A stretch of DNA of 64,000 nucleotides from DATIRA01 sp963766505 (GCA_963766505.1 CAVYAL010000004.1:62001-126000), one strand, 5' to 3'; counted from the first letter of the stretch, positions 35,632 through 43,956 are shown. Translations and numbers: made by a program. Notes: a model not told the origin generated them from the letters alone.

Positions 35632-36551
35632 GGTTCGATCTGCCTGACGACGCCCGGTCGCTCGTTGTCGACGACGAGTTTCACGTGCCGGGATGATCCA
35701 GCCCGCAGGTGTATTGGCGCGAATGGCTCCGCCTGGACGATTTCGACCAACCCTTCCTTGAGCAGTTCCAGGATCGCGGCGAACGTCACCGTCACGCCCA
35801 TGCGGCCCTCTTCCGGCCTGAAAAGCTGTATGAACTCGACAAAGGCCTGGCTGCGCAGCGCTTCGAGCACGTCCGTCATGCGCTGACGCACCGACAGCCG
35901 TTCGAGTCGTATGTGATGGTGGGCGAACATCTCGGCCCGGACCATCACGTCCTTCAGCGCCACCAGCATCTCCTGCAGCGTGACGTCCGGCAGCGTCCGC
36001 ACGACGCGTCGCTCGGCGACCTCGGCGGTGGCCTGGAAGGTGTCGCGCTCGAGGCGCGGCAACTCGTCGAGATTCTCCGCCGCCGCCTTGAACCGCTCGT
36101 ACTCCTGCAGTCGGCGGATCAGCTCGGCGCGCGGGTCTGCCTCCTCCGCCCCGACCTCGGCGGACGGCCGCGGCAGCAGCATGCGCGACTTGATCTCGGC
36201 CAGCGTGGCCGCCATCACCAGGTACTCGCCGGCCAGTTCGAACTGCAGCTCGTGCATCACCTCGATGTACTGCATGTACTGCCGCGTGATGTCGGCTATC
36301 GGAATGTCGAGGATGTCGAGGTTCTGTCGCCGGATCAGGTACAGCAACAAGTCGAGCGGCCCTTCGAATGCCTCCAGGATCACCTGCAGCGCGTCCGGCG
36401 GGATGTAGAGGTCCCGAGGCAGCTGTGTCACCGCCTCTCCCTCGACGATGGCGAATGGCATCTCGGCCTGCTCGGGCTTTGTCGCATGCGAGGCGGCCTG
36501 CGCCTCATCGCCGGCCGCGCGCTCGACCAGGGTGAGATCCGGTTTGCTCAA
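35628..36551 (-). CDS. scpA: Segregation and condensation protein A
   Basis: A roughly 307-residue kleisin. The signature EAFEGPLDLLLYLIRRQNLDI, then LVMAATLAEIKSRMLLP, and the C-terminal winged helix (FIQLFRPEEGRMGVTVTFAAILELL) are clear. The start is uncertain: TTG at 36551 follows a GAGGGCAGG stretch and leaves a 10-base gap to the trpS stop, while an ATG at 36461 (MPFAIVEGEAV) would remove 30 less conserved residues. It works with ScpB and an SMC protein in chromosome segregation. Confidence 0.93.
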   Translation of the reverse strand: MSKPDLTLVERAAGDEAQAASHATKPEQAEMPFAIVEGEAVTQLPRDLYIPPDALQVILEAFEGPLDLLLYLIRRQNLDILDIPIADITRQYMQYIEVMHELQFELAGEYLVMAATLAEIKSRMLLPRPSAEVGAEEADPRAELIRRLQEYERFKAAAENLDELPRLERDTFQATAEVAERRVVRTLPDVTLQEMLVALKDVMVRAEMFAHHHIRLERLSVRQRMTDVLEALRSQAFVEFIQLFRPEEGRMGVTVTFAAILELLKEGLVEIVQAEPFAPIHLRAGSSRHVKLVVDNERPGVVRQIEP

Positions 36552-36561
36552 GAGCCTGCCC

Positions 36562-37779
36562 TCACCGGTACACCAGGCCCATGGCCTGCTTGACGTCGTC
36601 CAGTGTCGCACCGGCGACCTCGCGTGCCTTGGCGCAGCCCTCTGACAGGATGCCGCGCACCAGCTCCGGATTCTCCTCGTATTCCTGTGCCCTTTGCCGC
36701 ATCGAGCTGACCTCCTCGACGACCCGGTCGATCAGCGGCTTCTTGCATTCCAGGCAGCCGATGCCTGCGCTGCGGCAGCCCTCCATCACCCAGCGACGCG
36801 TTTCGTCGCTGGAGTAGATCAGGTGCAGGTCCCAGACAGGACATTTTTCCGGGTCGCCGGGATCGGTTCGCCGTACACGCGCCGGGTCGGTCTGCATGGT
36901 CCTCAGCTTGGTCGCGACCGAGTCCGGGTTCTCGCGAATCCCGATCGTGTTGTTGTAAGACTTCGACATCTTGCGGCCATCGAGCCCGGTGACTTTGGGC
37001 GTGGCCGTCAGCAGGGCCTCGGGTTCGGGCAGTATCGTGCGGCCGGTGTTGTCGAGATAGCCGAGCAGCCGTTCCCGGTCCGCGACGGTCAGCCGCGAAT
37101 TGCCCTCCAGCAAAGCCCGGGCGCGGGCCAGGGCCTCCGTGTCGCCTTGTTCCTGGTAGGCACGCCGCAGCTCCCCGTAGCGCGCTGCATTGCGGCTGCC
37201 GAGGTGCTTCAGCGCCCGCTCCGCCCTGGCCTCGAAGTCCGCCTCGCGTCCGTAGATGTAATTGAACCGCCGGGCGATTTCGCGAGTGATCTCGACATGC
37301 GCGACCTGGTCCTCACCGACCGGCACATACATCGGGCGGTACAGCAGGATGTCCGCGCTCTGCAGCAGCGGATAGCCGAGGAAGCCGTACGTGGCGAGAT
37401 CGCGCTCCTTCAGCTGCTCCTGCTGGTCCTTGTAGGTCGGCACCCGTTCGAGCCAGCCGAGCGGCGTGATCATCGACAACAGCAGATGCAGTTCAGCGTG
37501 CTCCGGCACACGCGACTGGATGAACATCGTGCATACGGCCGGGTTGAGGCCGGCGGCGAGCCAGTCGACGGTCATCTGCCAGACATGCTCGTCGATGCCC
37601 TGGGTGTCCTCATACCCGGTCGTCAATGCATGCAGGTCCGCCACGAAGAAGTAGCAGTCGTACTGGTACTGCAACTCCGTCCAGTTCCTGAGAGCGCCGT
37701 GGTAGTTGCCGAGATGCAGGCTGCCCGTGGGACGCATTCCCGACAGCACGCGCCGCGGCGCCGTTACGTTAGAGCTCAA
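36562..37779 (-). CDS. trpS: Tryptophan-tRNA ligase, long form
   Basis: A 405-residue class I synthetase. The HIGH equivalent is SGMRPTGSLHLGNYHGAL, and the second signature is GLDGRKMSKSYNN. Compared with the 334-residue E. coli protein it has about 70 extra residues before KMSKS (around residues 180-250, with ARYGELRRAYQEQGD and RLLGYLDNTGRTI), a helical insertion I recall from Xanthomonas-type TrpS. It is read just upstream of scpA. Confidence 0.96.
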   Translation of the reverse strand: MSSNVTAPRRVLSGMRPTGSLHLGNYHGALRNWTELQYQYDCYFFVADLHALTTGYEDTQGIDEHVWQMTVDWLAAGLNPAVCTMFIQSRVPEHAELHLLLSMITPLGWLERVPTYKDQQEQLKERDLATYGFLGYPLLQSADILLYRPMYVPVGEDQVAHVEITREIARRFNYIYGREADFEARAERALKHLGSRNAARYGELRRAYQEQGDTEALARARALLEGNSRLTVADRERLLGYLDNTGRTILPEPEALLTATPKVTGLDGRKMSKSYNNTIGIRENPDSVATKLRTMQTDPARVRRTDPGDPEKCPVWDLHLIYSSDETRRWVMEGCRSAGIGCLECKKPLIDRVVEEVSSMRQRAQEYEENPELVRGILSEGCAKAREVAGATLDDVKQAMGLVYR

Positions 37780-37921
37780 CGCCGCTCCCTAGATGATCGA
37801 CACATAGAAGATTTATAAATCAATTACTTATAAGAACTTCCCAGACTAACTTACAGGAAGTTCGGTCGTCCCCATTATCGGAAGCCGCGATTATATATAT
37901 GCAGGCGTCGCCAGGAGAGGC

Positions 37922-38542
37922 TCATTCGAACGCCGAAACATCCCCTTTGCCTCGCCGGACGACGACGGGCGCCTCGCCCGTCAGATCGACGACGCTGCTG
38001 GGGAGGACGCCGCCGGGGCCACCATCTATCACCAGGTCCACCTCGTGCTGGAGACGCTCACGGATTTCCTGCGCGTCGGTCATCGGCGCATCGTCTCCGG
38101 GCAGCAGCAGCGTGGAACTCATGATCGGTTCGCCCAGCTCGGCCAGCAGCATTCTCACGATCGCGTTGTCCGGTACGCGTATGCCTATCGTGCGCCGCTT
38201 CGGGTTCTGCAGCCGCTTGGGAACCTCGCGGGTAGCCTCGAGGATGAATGTGTACGGCCCCGGCGTGCAGGCCTTGAGCGTTCGGTACTGCCTGTTATCC
38301 ACCCTTGCGTAGCGCGAAATCTCCGACAGGTCACGACACACGAGGGTGAAATTGTGCTCCTTGTCCGCATGCCGGATTCGCCGGATTCGCTCCATGGCCT
38401 CCTTGTCCCCGATCCAGCAACCTAGCGCATAGCTGGAGTCCGTCGGATATACGACGACGCTGCCATCCCGCATGGCCGCAATCGCCTGCCGGATCAGCCG
38501 CGGCTGGGGGTTGATCGGGTGGATTGTGAGCAGCAGCGCCAC
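37922..38542 (-). CDS. yciO: YciO family (Sua5/YrdC-like) protein
   Basis: A 206-residue L-threonylcarbamoyladenylate-synthase-fold protein. It matches E. coli YciO in length and in IHPINPQPRLIRQA, VVYPTDSSYALGC, HNFTLVCRDLSEIS, TPGPYTFILEAT and RRTIGIRVP. YciO is a paralog of TsaC; its own function is less defined and it may not replace TsaC. The GTG at 38542 gives the E. coli start. It is divergent from yciB. Confidence 0.92.
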   Translation of the reverse strand: MALLLTIHPINPQPRLIRQAIAAMRDGSVVVYPTDSSYALGCWIGDKEAMERIRRIRHADKEHNFTLVCRDLSEISRYARVDNRQYRTLKACTPGPYTFILEATREVPKRLQNPKRRTIGIRVPDNAIVRMLLAELGEPIMSSTLLLPGDDAPMTDAQEIRERLQHEVDLVIDGGPGGVLPSSVVDLTGEAPVVVRRGKGDVSAFE

Positions 38543-38578
38543 TGATTTCGATCCCGGACACGATGCGGGCAAACGGCT

Positions 38579-38587
38579 TGGTATGAT
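38579..38587 (+). promoter_or_regulatory. Extended -10 promoter for the yciB operon
   Basis: TGGTATGAT is an extended -10 element (TGnTATGAT) about 45 bases before the yciB ATG; no strong -35 is seen. Confidence 0.4.
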
Positions 38588-38631
38588 ACGCGCCCTTCGC
38601 GCCTGCCGGACGCACCGACGCCTACGGACGC

Positions 38632-39168
38632 ATGCAGTTCCTCTTCGATCTATTGCCGGTCATCGCCTTCTTCGTCGCCTACAAGCTCGCCGACATCTAC
38701 GTGGCGACGGGCGTGCTGATCGTTGGCGTGCTGCTTCAAACACTGGCCAGCTGGATCCGCTTCCGCAAGGTGAGCCCGATGCTGCTGACCTCGGCCCTGC
38801 TGGTGCTGGTGTTCGGGGGACTTACGCTGCTGATCCACGACGCGGTGTTCATAAAGTGGAAGCCGACCATCGTGAACTGGCTCTTCGCGATAGCGTTCCT
38901 GGTCACCTACTACCTCCGCGGCCCGACACTGGTCGAGCGGCTGATGGGTGAGAATGTCCAGCTGCAGGCGGGCGACTGGAACCGCCTGAATTTCGCCTGG
39001 GTGGCCTTCTTCCTGTTCGCCGGCGCGCTGAACCTCTGGGTGGCGTTCCGCTTCGACGAGGCGACCTGGGTCAACTTCAAGCTGTTCGGCCTGATGGGCT
39101 TGACGCTCGTCTTCGCGCTCGCCCAGGGCGTGTGGATCTCCCGCCGGGCAACCGAACCAGGCAACTGA
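38632..39168 (+). CDS. yciB: Inner membrane-spanning protein YciB (septation protein A homolog)
   Basis: A 178-residue polytopic protein with about five membrane helices. Family motifs: MQFLFDLLPVIAFFVAYKL, LTLLIHDAVFIKWKPTIVNW and NLWVAFRFDEATWVNFKLFG. YciB affects cell envelope integrity and division in enterics. yciI-like starts at the next base, and the whole yciB-yciI-bolA-PPIase set is one operon. Confidence 0.95.
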   Translation: MQFLFDLLPVIAFFVAYKLADIYVATGVLIVGVLLQTLASWIRFRKVSPMLLTSALLVLVFGGLTLLIHDAVFIKWKPTIVNWLFAIAFLVTYYLRGPTLVERLMGENVQLQAGDWNRLNFAWVAFFLFAGALNLWVAFRFDEATWVNFKLFGLMGLTLVFALAQGVWISRRATEPGN

Positions 39169-39468
39169 ATGCTCTACGTCATCATCGGCCGCGATGCCCC
39201 GAATTCCCTCGAGATACGCAGGCGAGCGCGGCCGGCGCACCTTGCACGCGCGCAGGCCCTTGTCGACCAGGGGCGCATGGTCGTCGCTGGACCGTTGCCG
39301 GCCATCGACTCGCAGGACCCGGGTCCTGCGGGATTCATCGGCAGCCTGATCGTGGCCGAGTTTCCTTCGCTCGAAGACGCCGAGGCCTGGATCACTGCCG
39401 ATCCGTACGTTACCGAGGGGGTCTTCACCTCCTTCGAAGTCCGGCCCTTCGTCAAAGTGCTGCCGTGA
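39169..39468 (+). CDS. YciI family protein
   Basis: A 99-residue protein of the YCII fold (ferredoxin-like) with the conserved His in RPAHLARAQALVDQGRMVVAGP and the Asp in AWITADPYVTEGVF. The E. coli homolog has weak hydrolase-like activity and no clear role. It is contiguous with yciB and overlaps bolA by four bases. Confidence 0.92.
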   Translation: MLYVIIGRDAPNSLEIRRRARPAHLARAQALVDQGRMVVAGPLPAIDSQDPGPAGFIGSLIVAEFPSLEDAEAWITADPYVTEGVFTSFEVRPFVKVLP

Positions 39469-39746
39469 CCGTATCCCGCGAAGCCCGGCTCAAGGAGCGA
39501 CTCGAGGCCGCGTTGCGGCCCCGTCGCCTGGAGGTCACCGACGACAGCCACCTTCATGCGGGCCATGCCGGCGCGGCCGACGGTCGGGGTCACTTCACGG
39601 TTCTGATCGTCGCCGAGGCATTTTCGGGCCTCCCGACCCTCAGAAGGCACCGACTGGTCTACGAGGCCGTCGGCGACATGATGCAGACCGACATTCACGC
39701 ACTCTCGATCCAGGCGCTTTCGCCCGGCGAGCTGGCTCATCCCTGA
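39465..39746 (+). CDS. bolA: BolA family protein
   Basis: A 93-residue protein with the BolA signature DSHLHAGHA and HFTVLIVAEAFSGLPTLRRHRLVYEAVGDMM. BolA proteins partner with monothiol glutaredoxins in iron-sulfur handling and influence envelope shape under stress. The GTG start overlaps the yciI-like stop. Confidence 0.94.
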   Translation: MTVSREARLKERLEAALRPRRLEVTDDSHLHAGHAGAADGRGHFTVLIVAEAFSGLPTLRRHRLVYEAVGDMMQTDIHALSIQALSPGELAHP

Positions 39747-39770
39747 ACGCTTTTCACCACCGAGGTCCTG

Positions 39771-40610
39771 ATGCGCAACCACAAACTGACTTTCCTGCTT
39801 CTTGCCGGCGGCGCCCTGCTCGCAGCCTGCACGCGGCCCGCGGGCGACGCGGGCGGCGTTTCCCCGACCTCCGCTGCGAGTACCGAAGGCGCGGTGGCGA
39901 TCGTCAACGGCAAGCCGATTGGCGCCGAGGTGTTTGACGTGTTCCTGCGCGCCGTTACCGGAAATCCGGCGGCCGAAGCGACGGCCGAGCAGAAGGAGCA
40001 GCTGCTCGACCAGCTCGTCAACATGTCGCTTGCGGCCCAGGCCGCCGAAAAGGACGGGCTTGGGAAAGATCCGGCCATCCAGGCGCGCATCGACCTGCTG
40101 ACGACGCAGATCCTCGCAGAGGCGGCCACGGAGAAATACGACGAATCGCATCCGCTGACCGAGGAAGAGATCCGTGCCGAGTATGACGAGCAGATTGCCG
40201 GGATGCCGCAGGAGTACAAGGCCCGCCACATCCTCGTCGAGAGCCAGGAGACCGCGGAGTCCATCATTTCCCAGCTGCAGGCCGGTGGCGACTTCGCGAA
40301 GCTGGCGGCAGCTGAGTCCAAGGACAGCGGCAGCGCCAAGCAGGGCGGCGACCTCGGCTGGTTCGCCGCGCAGTCGATGGTCAAGCCTTTCGCTGATGCC
40401 GTGATGGGTCTCGAGAAAGGCGGCCTGACGACGGCACCCGTGCAAAGCGAATTCGGCTGGCACGTGATCCAGCTCGAAGACGTTCGAAGCCCTGAGCCCC
40501 CGGCCTACGAGGACGTGAAGCAGCAGGTCGAGATGATCGCGCGGCGCAAGAAGCTGCAGGCCTACCTGGACGATCTGCGTAAGACCGCGGAGATCGAAAA
40601 GAAGATCTGA
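39771..40610 (+). CDS. Parvulin-type peptidylprolyl isomerase lipoprotein
   Basis: A 279-residue protein with a lipoprotein signal (MRNHKLTFLLLAGGALLAAC, Cys20 to be lipidated; the next residues TR do not give an inner-membrane retention Asp). An N-terminal SurA/PrsA-like helical region precedes the rotamase domain at about 145-240 (YKARHILVESQETAE, GGDLGWFAAQSMVKPFADAV, FGWHVIQLED). It probably assists folding of outer membrane or periplasmic proteins. Last gene of its operon, ended by the terminator at 40635. Confidence 0.93.
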   Translation: MRNHKLTFLLLAGGALLAACTRPAGDAGGVSPTSAASTEGAVAIVNGKPIGAEVFDVFLRAVTGNPAAEATAEQKEQLLDQLVNMSLAAQAAEKDGLGKDPAIQARIDLLTTQILAEAATEKYDESHPLTEEEIRAEYDEQIAGMPQEYKARHILVESQETAESIISQLQAGGDFAKLAAAESKDSGSAKQGGDLGWFAAQSMVKPFADAVMGLEKGGLTTAPVQSEFGWHVIQLEDVRSPEPPAYEDVKQQVEMIARRKKLQAYLDDLRKTAEIEKKI

Positions 40611-40634
40611 TCGCTCGCGGCCGAAGCCCACATC

Positions 40635-40675
40635 GACGGCCGGCCCCTTCCACGAGGGGCCGGCCGTCTTTTTTT
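40635..40675 (+). terminator. Intrinsic terminator after the PPIase gene
   Basis: A 13-bp perfect GC stem (GACGGCCGGCCCC/GGGGCCGGCCGTC) with an 8-base loop, followed by seven T residues. It closes the yciB operon 25 bases past the stop codon. Confidence 0.95.
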
Positions 40676-41102
40676 CGCAACAAGGATCGGCGTAGCGGCT
40701 CCGGTCAGCGGACCTCGGGCGAGCCCTGTGGGCCATTAGCCACACTGGCGGAGTCCGCTGAATTAAGGGCCGGCCGAACCGTGGGTTACGTGCTTTCGAC
40801 CCAAATCGGTGGCGAAAATCCCACCAAGTACCTGTTTTGGTTGGCCTTGAACGGCAAAAACCCCTTGGAACCCAGGGCAGCTCCGCGCGTCCGTTCACGC
40901 CATTAGGTTAAATAGCCCCTGTTCAGAAATTTTACATATTCAAATGTTACATAAGATCGGCTCCGGCGCTTTCAGACTTCTCACTTCTGCCAGCAGAGAC
41001 CCCTATGCCATAGAAACATTGAGGTTTTTGCCTGCCGGTTCTTCCGTTAGCGCATTCGACCTAAGTAGGGCTAGTGCGTATGTATACGAATATATTTAAC
41101 TC
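40676..41102. other. Intergenic region, no gene seen
   Basis: About 430 bases between the yciB operon terminator and the promoter of the accessory island. No convincing reading frame or tRNA. It contains a separated 9-bp perfect inverted repeat (40705-40713 with 40753-40761, TCAGCGGAC/GTCCGCTGA) and becomes AT-rich from about 40905. It may hold a regulatory region or a small RNA, but nothing specific can be called. Confidence 0.5.
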
Positions 41103-41130
41103 TTGACCGGTAACACAGGACCGATATAGT
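41103..41130 (+). promoter_or_regulatory. Sigma70 promoter of the DUF6502/repeat-protein unit
   Basis: TTGACC (41103-41108) and TATAGT (41125-41130) with a 16-base spacer. Predicted transcription start near 41137. Confidence 0.6.
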
Positions 41131-41208
41131 CCAAGTCCGAAGTTAACAATAACCCTTATGTCCGCGGCAGTTGCAATTTCGTCAGTGCCGCCCGGTGCCG
41201 GGCTTGGA

Positions 41209-42057
41209 ATGAGCGAAAACTTCAAAGCGACGCTTCTTGCGGCTTTTCGGCCTCTCATGAGGCCATTGGTGCGAATCCTCGTCAGAAACGGGGTCTCATT
41301 TGGCGAATTTGCCGAAGTCCTAAAGAAGATCTTTGTCGAGGCCGCCCAAGACGTACTTCAGTTGCCGGAGTCCAAACATTCTGTTGCTCGGATGGCGATT
41401 GCCACAGGACTCACACGACTCGAGGTGTCGCGGCTACTTACCCAGTCGGATGAGGAATCCGAAGCTCTGGCTGGGCGTTTGAATCGCGTTGGGCGGCTTC
41501 TTGCTGGGTGGCATCAGGACTCAGATTTTGCGGGTCCGTATGGGATTCCATACGAGGTGACGTTCGATGGGATCCCCGGCCGCCGAAGTTTCTGCGAACT
41601 TGTCCGTAGGTACACACCTGATGTACCAGCAGAGGACATGCTCGATGAACTGAAGCGACTCGGAACAGTGGTGGATCTTGGTAACGGCTATTTGCGGGTT
41701 CTAGCAAGATCGTACGTCCCTTCCGCCGCTGATCCTGCCAAGTTTCACGCGATGTCGCTCGCGTTTACTGATCTAGCAAAAACTCTGGATCAGAACCTAA
41801 GACCAGATGAAGACCACAAGCTCTTTGAACGAAGAGTTTGGACGCCTAATGGCATCTCGCCGCAGGATGCCCTGCAGTTTGACCAATTCGTCAAGGATCG
41901 CGGCCAACAGTTCCTCGAGTCCCTGGATGACTGGTTGTCGTCCAAGGAGTCCGAGACGGACCGGGATGAAGACAGCGAATTTGTACGAGTCGGGGTCGCT
42001 ATGTACATGTTCGTGCGTCCGGTCGGCGTAGACGAGTTCCACAATCCGGCTGGCTAG
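41209..42057 (+). CDS. DUF6502 family-like protein, paralog 1
   Basis: About 282 residues, no signal peptide. The N-terminal region (LLAAFRPLMRPLVRILVRNG, GEFAEVLKKIFVEAA) and a helix-turn-helix-like stretch (HSVARMAIATGLTRLEVSRLL) match the minus-strand paralog at 44 kb. Later shared features are the Tyr/Val-rich LARSYVPSAADP and a C-terminal FLESLDDWLSS. I take it to be of the DUF6502 group and a possible DNA-binding regulator; neither is proven. The paralog begins MSDPTQRRLL, which aligns with MSENFKATLL here, so I prefer the ATG at 41209 over 41158. The repeat-protein gene begins 31 bases downstream. Codon use is less GC-biased than in flanking core genes. Confidence 0.75.
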   Translation: MSENFKATLLAAFRPLMRPLVRILVRNGVSFGEFAEVLKKIFVEAAQDVLQLPESKHSVARMAIATGLTRLEVSRLLTQSDEESEALAGRLNRVGRLLAGWHQDSDFAGPYGIPYEVTFDGIPGRRSFCELVRRYTPDVPAEDMLDELKRLGTVVDLGNGYLRVLARSYVPSAADPAKFHAMSLAFTDLAKTLDQNLRPDEDHKLFERRVWTPNGISPQDALQFDQFVKDRGQQFLESLDDWLSSKESETDRDEDSEFVRVGVAMYMFVRPVGVDEFHNPAG

Positions 42058-42088
42058 AGTCACTCAAGAACGACTGGGGATTCCAAAG

Positions 42089-43846
42089 ATGAGAACGAAG
42101 GGAAACGCGGTTCCGCCGATTGCCATCTCAGTGACAACGGCCCTAGCGGTGGTAGGCGCCATCTGCGTGAGTGACACAGTGCTTGCGAGCACACAAGTCG
42201 CGGCCGGAGTTTCAATCGTTTACCCGAATGCCATTATCGGTACTGGCACTGAAGCGATCATCGGTACCGGCACCGAGGCCATCATCGGTACCGGTAAGCA
42301 CGCCATCATCGGCACCGGCACTGAAGCCATCATCGGCACCGGCACTGAAGCCATCATCGGTACCGGTAAGGACGCCATCATCGGTACCGGTAAGGACGCC
42401 ATCATCGGCACCGGCACTGAAGCCATCATCGGTACCGGCACTGAAGCCATCATCGGTACCGGCACTGAAGCCATCATCGGTACCGGTAAGGACGCCATCA
42501 TCGGCACCGGCACTGAAGCCATCATCGGCACCGGCACTGAAGCCATCATCGGTACCGGTAAGCACGCCATCATCGGTACCGGTAAGCACGCCATCATCGG
42601 TACCGGTAAGGACGCCATCATCGGTACCGGCACCGAGGCCATCATCGGTACCGGCACTGAAGCCATCATCGGCACCGGCACTGAAGCCATCATCGGCACC
42701 GGCACTGAAGCCATCATCGGTACCGGCACTGAAGCCATCATCGGTACCGGCACTGAAGCCATCATCGGTACCGGTAAGGACGCCATCATCGGCACCGGCA
42801 CTGAAGCCATCATCGGTACCGGCACTGAAGCCATCATCGGCACCGGCACTGAAGCCATCATCGGTACCGGCAAGGACGCCATCATCGGTACCGGCACTGA
42901 AGCCATCATCGGTACCGGCACCGAGGCCATCATCGGTACCGGTAAGGACGCCATCATCGGTACCGGCACCGAGGCCATCATCGGTACCGGCACCGAGGCC
43001 ATCATCGGCACCGGCACTGAAGCCATCATCGGTACCGGCACTGAAGCCATCATCGGTACCGGCACTGAAGCCATCATCGGTACCGGCACTGAAGCCATCA
43101 TCGGTACCGGTAAGGACGCCATCATCGGCACCGGCACTGAAGCCATCATCGGTACCGGCACTGAAGCCATCATCGGCACCGGCACTGAAGCCATCATCGG
43201 TACCGGCAAGGACGCCATCATCGGTACCGGCACTGAAGCCATCATCGGTACCGGCACCGAGGCCATCATCGGTACCGGTAAGGACGCCATCATCGGTACC
43301 GGCACTGAAGCCATCATCGGTACCGGCACTGAAGCCATCATCGGTACCGGTAAGGACGCCATCATCGGTACCGGCACCGAGGCCATCATCGGTACCGGCA
43401 AACCTGTTGTCGCTGTCCAGGGCGCAATTGAGGCGATTGATCAAGCCAAAGGAAGCGTTAGAATTCTCGGCCGTGAATTCGTACTCGACGCAGAAAGTCA
43501 GCTGTTCACTGAGATTGAAGCTGCGTATCTGGGCGGCGTCCAATTGCAAGCTGCGGTCGACGGGATTGTTGGACGCAAGGGTGGATTGTCCCAGCCGAGA
43601 CTGCGGGTTATTTCCTATGAATACGTGGCCGGTACCTCCGAAGTCGTGGTGTCAGGAGTAATCCGGTCGGTCGACAGGATGACTGGGCAGCTCGTGATCG
43701 GAAACACGACGGTCGACTTCACCGCAACATTGTCTTCTGGGACGGAATTGGCACTGGACTTGGGTGACGTGATCTCCGTGACTGGCACGCAGCCCGTCCT
43801 TAATGGCACCGTACTTGCCGAGAGGCTGGTTCGTCTGGCCAGATAG
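42089..43846 (+). CDS. Secreted octapeptide-repeat protein with DUF5666-like C-terminal domain
   Basis: A 585-residue protein in three parts. Residues 1-33 look like a signal peptide (AISVTTALAVVGAICVS, possible cleavage after VLA). Residues 48-439 are 49 uninterrupted octads of AIIGTG plus two variable residues: TE in 34, KD in 11, KH in 3, and a final KP. Residues 440-585 form a beta-rich domain with paired motifs (GAIEAIDQAKGSVRILG and GVIRSVDRMTGQLVIGN) of the DUF5666 kind. Regular Ile-Ile and Gly-Thr-Gly periodicity suggests a beta-solenoid or filamentous fold on the cell surface. Function unknown. It follows the DUF6502-like gene by 31 bases and is closed by a hairpin at 43875. Confidence 0.9.
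   Translation: MRTKGNAVPPIAISVTTALAVVGAICVSDTVLASTQVAAGVSIVYPNAIIGTGTEAIIGTGTEAIIGTGKHAIIGTGTEAIIGTGTEAIIGTGKDAIIGTGKDAIIGTGTEAIIGTGTEAIIGTGTEAIIGTGKDAIIGTGTEAIIGTGTEAIIGTGKHAIIGTGKHAIIGTGKDAIIGTGTEAIIGTGTEAIIGTGTEAIIGTGTEAIIGTGTEAIIGTGTEAIIGTGKDAIIGTGTEAIIGTGTEAIIGTGTEAIIGTGKDAIIGTGTEAIIGTGTEAIIGTGKDAIIGTGTEAIIGTGTEAIIGTGTEAIIGTGTEAIIGTGTEAIIGTGTEAIIGTGKDAIIGTGTEAIIGTGTEAIIGTGTEAIIGTGKDAIIGTGTEAIIGTGTEAIIGTGKDAIIGTGTEAIIGTGTEAIIGTGKDAIIGTGTEAIIGTGKPVVAVQGAIEAIDQAKGSVRILGREFVLDAESQLFTEIEAAYLGGVQLQAAVDGIVGRKGGLSQPRLRVISYEYVAGTSEVVVSGVIRSVDRMTGQLVIGNTTVDFTATLSSGTELALDLGDVISVTGTQPVLNGTVLAERLVRLAR
42230..43405 (+). repeat. 49-copy 24-bp in-frame tandem repeat
   Basis: Each unit is GCCATCATCGG(T/C)ACCGG(C/T) followed by ACTGAA, ACCGAG, AAGGAC or AAGCAC. 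Period is exactly 24 bases with no indels. Variation within a class is silent. Units 17-30 (42614-42949) and 31-44 (42950-43285) have the same octad order; their last eight units (192 bases) are identical. Confidence 0.98.
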
Positions 43847-43874
43847 CAGCGCAGACAAGCGGTCTAGGCAACGG

Positions 43875-43912
43875 CCCTTCCTGTGTCCAGGAAGGGTCGG
43901 TCTGTTTCTGAC
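43875..43912 (+). terminator. Hairpin after the repeat-protein gene
   Basis: A 9-bp perfect stem (CCCTTCCTG/CAGGAAGGG) with a 4-base loop followed by a T-rich stretch (TCGGTCTGTTTCTG). Likely a transcription terminator, though the U-tract is interrupted. Confidence 0.6.
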
Positions 43913-43956
43913 AATGAGGAATCGAAAACAACCAAATATTACTTGGTCATCGGACC

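Noticed and set aside
42230..43405. Possible CRISPR array because of many short repeats
   Set aside because: Units are contiguous 24-base repeats with no spacers, and they are in frame within a protein with a signal peptide and a C-terminal domain.
42212..43549. Long minus-strand frames over the repeat (445 and 393 codons)
   Set aside because: They exist only because the tandem unit lacks stops in those frames; no ribosome binding site, signal or domain supports them.
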